This document shows positions 7,802 through 13,480 of a DNA stretch of 15,176 bases, in pieces. A model generated the notes under the pieces. It had not been told where the DNA came from. It ran no database searches and saw only the letters and a program-made list of their open reading frames with translations. Location of the stretch: positions 1-15,176 of the forward strand of contig CAYZJV010000071.1 of the NCBI GenBank assembly GCA_964478945.1. Direction: 5' to 3'. The translations under genes were made by a program, and so were the position numbers. The stretch comes from CAYZJV01 sp964478945. Its GTDB lineage: Bacteria > Spirochaetota > Spirochaetia > Sphaerochaetales > Sphaerochaetaceae. Position 1 is the first letter of the stretch. Each line of letters opens with the position of its first letter.

Positions 7802-8643
7802 TTACCGAATTCATTCAAGCCAAATCGCCGGAGGATGCGTTGCAGGCGATGCACAAGGCTGGAGAAGGGACAGTGTTTCTCGGCGGAGGAACGGAAATCA
7901 ATAGATTGGGATCATCGGTGGCATGCGATAGGGTGGTGTCGTTGAAGCGGGTTGGACTCGATTCCATTGAGGAGCATGATGGGGTGGTGTCCTTGGGTTC
8001 CATGGTCACGTTCCAACAGGCACTCGATAGCCCTGTGGTACCCGGGTATCTCAAGACTGCACTTCGTTTCTGTGGATCCCGCACCCGGAGGAACATGGCT
8101 ACCATCGGAGGCAATGTGACGATGAGTAGGGATGATTCCTACCTCCTTCCCACCTTGATCGCTGCGAAGGCAAGACTCATCCTGGGTGACATCACTCACG
8201 ATGGAAAGTACAACGAGGAGAATGTGCCCATTCGCGAGTACCATGAATTTCGCGACCATTTCTCGGGAAGCTTGATTTTGAAGATCGTATTGAACAAGCC
8301 CCGGCGATTCGTGGCTTCGAGCAGATTTTCCAGAACCGCACAGAGTCCCGCCGCCGTGACCGTCTCCTTTGGTGCCGATATCTCGAGCGGATCACCACAC
8401 GATGTACGCATCTGTGCTGCCGTGAAGGGCAGTGGAGTGGCGAGATTGCTCGAAACCGAGGAAGGTGTCTCCAATGGACAGTATGAATCTCCCGAGGATG
8501 CGGCCACCCAAGCAGGTGTCGACATCGCATATGTCGACGATATCACCGGAAGCGCCAACTACAAACGGTATATCGTGGGTACGGCGGTTTCCGAACTCTA
8601 CCGGGCTTGTCTCGGAATGTTGGACAAAGGAGGTGCCGTATGA
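7798..8643 (+). CDS. ygfM: YgfM-like FAD-binding subunit of molybdenum hydroxylase
   Basis: This 281-residue protein belongs to the CO dehydrogenase/xanthine dehydrogenase FAD-subunit family and has the usual length. FAD-binding motifs are FLGGGTEINR (residues 27-36) and the second flavin motif, TRRNMATIGGNV (96-107), matching the canonical IRNxATIGGNI pattern. It should pass electrons between XdhD and an external carrier in the cytosol. It starts at an ATGA overlap with the preceding deaminase, after GAGGAGG, and its stop overlaps the xdhD start in the same way. The three genes are therefore almost certainly co-translated. It has no Fe-S motif. The neighbouring XdhD lacks cluster cysteines as well, so the electron route between them is unclear. 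Confidence 0.9.
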   Translation: MITEFIQAKSPEDALQAMHKAGEGTVFLGGGTEINRLGSSVACDRVVSLKRVGLDSIEEHDGVVSLGSMVTFQQALDSPVVPGYLKTALRFCGSRTRRNMATIGGNVTMSRDDSYLLPTLIAAKARLILGDITHDGKYNEENVPIREYHEFRDHFSGSLILKIVLNKPRRFVASSRFSRTAQSPAAVTVSFGADISSGSPHDVRICAAVKGSGVARLLETEEGVSNGQYESPEDAATQAGVDIAYVDDITGSANYKRYIVGTAVSELYRACLGMLDKGGAV

Positions 8644-11519
8644 TCGTACGATGCACCATTGATGGTCGTTCGTTTTCCACCCAAGTGGATGCGAACGAGA
8701 CGTTGAGGACGATGCTGGTGAATCTCGGTTTCTTCATGGTACGCGACAGCGACGATGGAGAGGGCTTTGCCGGCAGCGATACCGTGTTGGTGGACGATGT
8801 ACCCATGTACGCCAACCTGTTGTTGGCATCGGATTTGGACGGAGCGGTCATCCGTACTCCAGGATCGCTTTCCAACGGATCCGAGTTGTCGGTGGTCCAA
8901 CAGGCGATGATCGATGCCGGAGTCGTCCAATCGGCCTACAACGCTCCCGCAGCCGCCCTTTTGTTGACTTGGTTGCTTGAACACAATCCAAATCCATCGA
9001 GAGAGGATGTGACCGATGCCTTGTCGGGTATCTTCATCAGGGACACCGGGTACGAACATTACTTCGTCGCGGTGAAGCTCGCCATGGAAAGGATGGAGAA
9101 GGGTTCGTACACGACTCCCATCGCACCCGAATTCCGGGATCATCTTTCCTATGTGGGGAAAGTGAAGCCCAAGGTGGATGGAAGACAGCTGGTCGCCGGA
9201 TGGAAATCATTTGTGGAAGATAGGGTCGATTCCGATGCCTGCACAATGGTGATGTTGCGCAGTCCCCATGCCCATGCCTACATCACGAGCATCGACATCA
9301 GCGAGGCCGAGGCCATGCCTGGAGTGGTGACCATCATCACCGCCGAAAACTGTCCCGATGTGTATTACATGCAGGCGGGACAAGGGAATCCCGAACCTTC
9401 ACCGTACGATCGTCGCTTGTTCAACCGCAAGGTGCGGCATGTGGGCGATCGTGTGGCTGCGATCGTGGCCGAGACGGAAGAGCAGGCTGTGGCGGCCAGA
9501 GCCAAGATCAAGGTCGAATACGAGGTGCTCAAACCGGTGTTCACTGTGGAGGAGGCCATGGCACCAGGTGCACCGATTGTTCAGAACGGAATGGCCGAAT
9601 ATCTCAGTGGTGCACCCGAGAGTCTTGCCGAATACAACAAGGGTGTGGATCCGAGGGAAGGGAAGATCGTCTACCCGTTCCCATTGCATGCCGACAACCG
9701 TCACAATGTCGCAGCTGCGGCCCATGGTGCCATCGGTGATGTGGAGCGGGGCTTTGCCGAGGCGGATGTGGTCATCGAAAGGACCTACCAGACTTCACAG
9801 ATCCAATGTACTCCTTTGGAACCCCATATAGTGTTCACGAAGATCGACAACGATCGCCTGGTCGTGCATGCCTCCACACAGGTTCCGTTCCATGCGAGAA
9901 GGATCGTTGCCAAGGTGTGTGGCATAGCGGAAAACAAAGTGCATGTGGTGAAGGAGAAGGTTGGAGGAGGATATGGTTCCAAGCAGGATATCCTGGTTGA
10001 GGATGTGGCCGGATATGCCACATGGATCACCAGAAGGCCCATCCTTTATCGCAACACCAGACAAGAGGAATTCATTGCGAACAGTACACGCCATCCGATG
10101 AGGGTGACGGTGAAGATGGGAGCAAGGAAGGATGGAACCATGACCGGTGTCTATATGGATGTGAGGGCCAATACGGGTCCGTATGGGAACCATTGTCTCA
10201 CCGTCCCAATGAACGCCTGCTCGAAGACCTTGCCTCTGTTGAACTGTCCGAACATGAAGTTCGATGTGACCACCTACTACACCAATATTCCACCAACGGG
10301 AGCATACCAGGGATATGGTGCTCCAAAGGGGTCCTACGCCTTGATGACCAGCATGGCCGAGATGGCCGATGCCTTGGGAATCGATCCTCTTGAATTCGCC
10401 CGCAAGAACCATGTGGAGAGGGGCTTCATGTTGGAGATCCTCAAGAGTCTCGGTGAGGGCCGGGAAGGTGCGGTTGTACCGGTGGGCAGTTGTGGATTGC
10501 GCAAGGCCCTTGATCAGGGAGCAGAGATGATCGAATGGGGCAAGAGGGAGGAATCGAAGGACCCCGATTGGAAGATCGGCAAGGGTTTTGCGATGATCCA
10601 GCAGGGCTCGGGACTTCCCGGTCTCGACCATTCCATGTGTGATGTGGTGATGAACACCGATGGTACGTTCATGGTCCACAGCGGAGGGAGCGATCTGGGG
10701 ACCGGATTGGATACCATCAGTGTTAAGTGTGTCAGCGAAGTGATGTGTGTCGAGATGGATAAGGTTTCCATCCTTTCCGGCGATACCGACAACACCATGT
10801 TCGACACCGGAGCCTATGCTTCGAGCGGCACCTACTTCTCCGGAAACGCCACATTGAAGGCAGCCTTGGATCTGAAACGAAAAGTGTTGGACGAAGCTGC
10901 GCTGCAAATGGGTGAGAAGGTTGAAGACCTTGAGCTCAGAGCCCCAGGGTTGGTGGTTTCCAAGAAAACCGACTCACGCTTGTCCTACTACGAGTTGATC
11001 CATTCGGCGACCAGTGGTGTCGGACGTGGACAATTGGTCGGCTATGGATCATTCGCCACCAACAACGCGGCCATTCCTTATGGTGCCCACTTTGCCCAAG
11101 TGGCGGTGAATACCAAGACGGGTGAGGTGAAGGTACAGAAATTCTATGCGTTGCAGGATGCGGGAACACCGATCAATCCCGAACTCGCCCTTTGCCAAAT
11201 GTATGGTGCTGCGTTGAAGTCGATAGGGCACACGTTGTACGAAGATATGGTGCTCGATTCGGATGGTGTTTGTGTCGCGGCGAACTTCACCAATTATGGT
11301 GTGCCGATGACCAGCGAATTGCCTCGGGATTTCAAAGCTGTATTGATTGACGAGGATGATGAATTCGGTCCATTCGGAGCAAAATCGATCAGTGAGATCG
11401 CTACCAATGGAGCTGCACCCGCAATCGCGAATGCGATCCACGATGCGGTAGGAGTGTGGATCCGTTCATGGCCGTTCACTCCAGAGAAGATTCTCAGGGG
11501 GATGGGCAAGATCTCATAA
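8640..11519 (+). CDS. xdhD: XdhD-like molybdenum hydroxylase (purine/urate oxidoreductase)
   Basis: This 959-residue protein is close to E. coli XdhD. The start at 8640 follows AAGGAGG and forms an ATGA overlap with ygfM; an upstream in-frame ATG at 8607 lies inside ygfM and is rejected. Residues 1 to about 145 have the fold signature of a two-domain [2Fe-2S] ferredoxin, but all eight ligand cysteines are replaced. The molybdopterin part follows from about residue 160: RSPHAHA, GGGYGSKQD (442-450), QGYGAPKG, a GGSDLGTGLDT loop, and the GAKSISEI segment, where E919 is the expected catalytic glutamate. It probably uses a molybdopterin cofactor in the cytosol with YgfM and YgfK to hydroxylate, or reductively dehydroxylate, an oxopurine. 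Some relatives carry a labile selenium ligand; this cannot be judged here. A terminator hairpin follows the stop. Confidence 0.92.
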   Translation: MIVRCTIDGRSFSTQVDANETLRTMLVNLGFFMVRDSDDGEGFAGSDTVLVDDVPMYANLLLASDLDGAVIRTPGSLSNGSELSVVQQAMIDAGVVQSAYNAPAAALLLTWLLEHNPNPSREDVTDALSGIFIRDTGYEHYFVAVKLAMERMEKGSYTTPIAPEFRDHLSYVGKVKPKVDGRQLVAGWKSFVEDRVDSDACTMVMLRSPHAHAYITSIDISEAEAMPGVVTIITAENCPDVYYMQAGQGNPEPSPYDRRLFNRKVRHVGDRVAAIVAETEEQAVAARAKIKVEYEVLKPVFTVEEAMAPGAPIVQNGMAEYLSGAPESLAEYNKGVDPREGKIVYPFPLHADNRHNVAAAAHGAIGDVERGFAEADVVIERTYQTSQIQCTPLEPHIVFTKIDNDRLVVHASTQVPFHARRIVAKVCGIAENKVHVVKEKVGGGYGSKQDILVEDVAGYATWITRRPILYRNTRQEEFIANSTRHPMRVTVKMGARKDGTMTGVYMDVRANTGPYGNHCLTVPMNACSKTLPLLNCPNMKFDVTTYYTNIPPTGAYQGYGAPKGSYALMTSMAEMADALGIDPLEFARKNHVERGFMLEILKSLGEGREGAVVPVGSCGLRKALDQGAEMIEWGKREESKDPDWKIGKGFAMIQQGSGLPGLDHSMCDVVMNTDGTFMVHSGGSDLGTGLDTISVKCVSEVMCVEMDKVSILSGDTDNTMFDTGAYASSGTYFSGNATLKAALDLKRKVLDEAALQMGEKVEDLELRAPGLVVSKKTDSRLSYYELIHSATSGVGRGQLVGYGSFATNNAAIPYGAHFAQVAVNTKTGEVKVQKFYALQDAGTPINPELALCQMYGAALKSIGHTLYEDMVLDSDGVCVAANFTNYGVPMTSELPRDFKAVLIDEDDEFGPFGAKSISEIATNGAAPAIANAIHDAVGVWIRSWPFTPEKILRGMGKIS

Positions 11520-11542
11520 CCGAAGATGCTTGGTTCGAATAC

Positions 11543-11571
11543 CGGGGGACTTCCTATGGAGAAGTCCCCTG
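11543..11571 (+). terminator. Hairpin terminator after xdhD
   Basis: GGGGACTTC (11545-11553) pairs with GAAGTCCCC (11561-11569) around a 7-nt loop; one G-U and one C-G pair extend it to 11 bp. The following TGTTTAATT is only moderately T-rich. It lies 23 bp after the xdhD stop and immediately upstream of the ygeW promoter, so it probably separates the two transcription units. Confidence 0.6.
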
Positions 11572-11579
11572 ATGTTTAA

Positions 11580-11597
11580 TTGCAACAAAACGCAACA
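11580..11597 (-). promoter_or_regulatory. Putative activator site, copy 2 (ygeW promoter)
   Basis: On the minus strand this reads TGTTGC-GTTT-TGTTGCAA, matching the element before ygfK and ade, but inverted relative to the gene it precedes. It ends 7 bp before the -35 box. Inversion with unchanged spacing would be unusual for a strictly oriented activator, unless the TTGCAA part is recognised symmetrically. Confidence 0.55.
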
Positions 11598-11604
11598 AAA
11601 TATC

Positions 11605-11633
11605 TGGACAGGTGATATGCCGCATGCTATACT
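11605..11633 (+). promoter_or_regulatory. Predicted sigma70 promoter for ygeW
   Basis: TGGACA (11605-11610) and TATACT (11628-11633) are separated by 17 bp. TGC precedes the -10, giving an extended -10 element. The predicted start is near 11640, about 40 nt before the ygeW ATG. Confidence 0.7.
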
Positions 11634-11679
11634 TGGACACGATCGAACGACAACCTGACAAAAGCCGTAGGGAGGTTTT

Positions 11680-12879
11680 ATGAAAGACACTGCATCCATC
11701 AAAAAGATGATCGAGGAGTTGAAGGGCCTGAAGACCCAAGACATGTACCTCAACGATTTCTTCCATACTTGGAAGGAGAGCGATGACGAAATCGCCGCGA
11801 CATTCCAAGTAGCTGAAATTCTTCGCGCCATGCGCGAACAGAACATCTCCAGCAAGGTGTTCGACAGCGGTCTGGGTATCTCTGTATTCAGGGACAATTC
11901 AACCAGAACCCGTTTCAGCTTCGCCAGCGCCTGCAACATGCTCGGCCTTGAGGTCCAGGACCTCGATGAGAAGACCAGTCAGATCGCCCACGGCGAAACC
12001 GTCCGGGAAACCGCCAACATGGTTTCGTTCATGGCCGATGTGATCGGTATTCGTGACGACATGTACATCGGCAAGGGCCACACCTACATGAAGGAAGTCG
12101 CCGAAGCGGTGCAGGAAGGATACGAGGATGGCGTGCTCGAGCAGAGACCCACTTTGGTCAACCTCCAGTGCGATATCGACCACCCCACCCAGTCCATGGC
12201 CGATATGTTGCATGTGATCAACCATTTCGGTGGTGTGGAAAACCTCAAGGGCAAGAAAGTCGCCATGACATGGGCCTACAGCCCCTCCTACGGCAAGCCG
12301 CTTTCGGTTCCCCAGGGTATCATCGGATTGTTCACCCGCTTTGGCATGGATGTGGTGCTCGCCCACCCCGAAGGCTACAATGTGATGAACGAGATCGAAG
12401 AGGTCGCCAAGGAGAATGCCGAGAAGTCGGGTGGTTCCTACAAACGGGTGAACAGCATGGAAGAGGCTTTCCAGGATGCCGATATCGTCTATCCCAAGAG
12501 CTGGGCTCCGTTCGCGGTCATGGAGGAACGCACACAGTTGGTGGGAGAAGGCAAGTTCGATGAATTGAAGGATCTTGAGAAGCGATGTTTGCTCAACAAT
12601 GCCCAATTCAAGGATTGGGAATGCACCGAGGAGCTCATGGCCAAGACCAAGGATGGAAAGGCGCTCTACATGCACTGTCTTCCCGCCGACATCTCCGGTG
12701 TGAGTTGCAAGGAGGGTGAGGTTGAGGCTTCGGTCTTCGAACGCTACCGAGTTCCCCTCTACAAGGAAGCTTCCTTCAAGCCCTACATCATCGCAGCGAT
12801 GATTTTCCTTGCGAAGTTCGCCGATCCGGCCGACAAGCTCGCCTCTCTTCTCGAAGAGGGAACCAAGCGAATCAAATAA
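11680..12879 (+). CDS. ygeW: YgeW-like knotted carbamoyltransferase
   Basis: This 399-residue protein belongs to the aspartate/ornithine carbamoyltransferase superfamily and is very close to E. coli YgeW. The carbamoyl-phosphate motif STRTR is at residues 74-78, HPTQSMAD at 168-175 and HCLP at 332-335. YgeW-specific stretches such as GLGISVFRDN and MTWAYSPSYGKPLSVPQ are conserved. Its natural acceptor was long unknown. In this pathway it probably works in the catabolic direction, forming carbamoyl phosphate from a ureido compound so that a carbamate kinase can make ATP; that is inference. The ATG follows GGAGG at 11671-11675. It is transcribed alone from its own promoter and ends at a strong terminator. 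The usual partners ygeX and carbamate kinase yqeA are not adjacent. Confidence 0.93.
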   Translation: MKDTASIKKMIEELKGLKTQDMYLNDFFHTWKESDDEIAATFQVAEILRAMREQNISSKVFDSGLGISVFRDNSTRTRFSFASACNMLGLEVQDLDEKTSQIAHGETVRETANMVSFMADVIGIRDDMYIGKGHTYMKEVAEAVQEGYEDGVLEQRPTLVNLQCDIDHPTQSMADMLHVINHFGGVENLKGKKVAMTWAYSPSYGKPLSVPQGIIGLFTRFGMDVVLAHPEGYNVMNEIEEVAKENAEKSGGSYKRVNSMEEAFQDADIVYPKSWAPFAVMEERTQLVGEGKFDELKDLEKRCLLNNAQFKDWECTEELMAKTKDGKALYMHCLPADISGVSCKEGEVEASVFERYRVPLYKEASFKPYIIAAMIFLAKFADPADKLASLLEEGTKRIK

Positions 12880-12893
12880 GGTGTTCCCAACCA

Positions 12894-12925
12894 AAGAAAA
12901 TCCCGGTACACACCGGGATTTTCTT
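12894..12925. terminator. Bidirectional intrinsic terminator
   Basis: AAGAAAATCCCGGT (12894-12907) pairs perfectly with ACCGGGATTTTCTT (12912-12925) around ACAC. The GC-rich core is flanked by A-rich and T-rich arms on both strands. It sits between ygeW (+) and the minus-strand gene ending at 12940, and can end both transcripts. Confidence 0.9.
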
Positions 12926-12939
12926 ATCGGTAGGGCTCA

Positions 12940-13344
12940 TCAGAACCAGAATCGATGGAAATAGGTCATTCTTGGAGGAAGATAATCGTAGGTGCGATAC
13001 GTCAAAAGACTTCCCATCATGTTGCTGAAATTGATGAGCATGAAGATGCACGCGATCAAGGCTAGGGTGGAAACCACCAGCCCGATGATGGAAAGCACCT
13101 TCCCTGAATGGGCCAGGGAGTTCTTTCCCGACCGTTCGGACACCGAAACCTGGTAGAGTCCGATCGAGCCCAAGATCACCCCCACCAATCCTCCGAGTCC
13201 GAAGAGTTGGAACGGTGACACCACCGAAAGTATTCCCAATACCAAAGCCGCCACCGCATGTCCGTTCGTCTCTTGTGCTCCGACGATCCTGCTGATCTTT
13301 TCCTGTTCCTTTACCGATTCTTGTGTTGTTTCGTCGTGTTCCAT
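12940..13344 (-). CDS. DUF4190-like small membrane protein
   Basis: This 134-residue protein resembles DUF4190-domain membrane proteins. It has a charged, soluble N-terminus (residues 1-27), a Gly/Leu/Val-rich hydrophobic hairpin at about 28-66 (GHAVAALVLGILS then GLGGLVGVILGSIGLYQV), a polar loop with SGK repeats, a second hydrophobic helix at about 83-106, and an aromatic C-terminal tail ending FHRFWF. No catalytic motif is seen and its function is unknown. The start at 13344 has GGAGG six bases upstream; the longer reading frame back to 13578 would run through the ade promoter and into ade, and is rejected. It is convergent with ygeW and divergent from ade. It may be unrelated to purines and simply lie between them. 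Confidence 0.7.
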   Translation of the reverse strand: MEHDETTQESVKEQEKISRIVGAQETNGHAVAALVLGILSVVSPFQLFGLGGLVGVILGSIGLYQVSVSERSGKNSLAHSGKVLSIIGLVVSTLALIACIFMLINFSNMMGSLLTYRTYDYLPPRMTYFHRFWF

Positions 13345-13365
13345 ATGAAACCTCCACTGATTTTC

Positions 13366-13394
13366 AATATACTTTCTGATAGGGATAACGGCAA
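13366..13394 (-). promoter_or_regulatory. Predicted promoter for DUF4190-like gene
   Basis: On the minus strand, TTGCCG (13389-13394) and TATATT (13366-13371) are separated by 17 bp. This gives a short leader of about 15 nt to the ATG. It is divergent from the ade promoter, with the 18-bp repeat element lying between the two. Confidence 0.5.
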
Positions 13395-13407
13395 GAATGC
13401 ATACGAG

Positions 13408-13425
13408 TGTTGCCGTTTGTTGCAA
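13408..13425 (+). promoter_or_regulatory. Putative activator site, copy 3 (ade promoter)
   Basis: TGTTGC-CGTT-TGTTGCAA has the same orientation as the ygfK copy and the identical 6-bp distance to the -35 box. It is 13 bp from the -35 of the divergent minus-strand promoter, so it could influence both. Confidence 0.6.
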
Positions 13426-13431
13426 TTTAGG

Positions 13432-13460
13432 TTGTCTGACTTCTCCGGTGATGATATGCT
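13432..13460 (+). promoter_or_regulatory. Predicted sigma70 promoter for ade
   Basis: TTGTCT (13432-13437) and TATGCT (13455-13460) are separated by 17 bp. TGA before the -10 makes it an extended -10 promoter. The weak -35 fits an activated promoter. The predicted start is near 13466, so the leader is only about 15 nt and begins at the ribosome binding site. Confidence 0.55.
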
Positions 13461-13480
13461 GGTACAAGGAGGTCACTCGT

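Noticed and set aside
8607..8639. Longer start (ATG 8607) for xdhD
   Set aside because: It lies inside ygfM and adds residues not seen in the family. The ATGA overlap at 8640 with AAGGAGG is the natural start.
9795..10907. Minus-strand open frame (370 codons) opposite xdhD
   Set aside because: It lies fully within the conserved XdhD coding sequence, has no recognisable motif and has a low-complexity His-rich composition.
11526..11579. Seventeen-codon open frame after xdhD (MLGSNTGG...)
   Set aside because: No ribosome binding site precedes it and it contains the terminator hairpin, so it is probably not translated.
11899..12894. Minus-strand open frame (331 codons) opposite ygeW
   Set aside because: It is antisense to ygeW and would start inside the bidirectional terminator. 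The His/Val/Gly-rich protein looks like a shadow.
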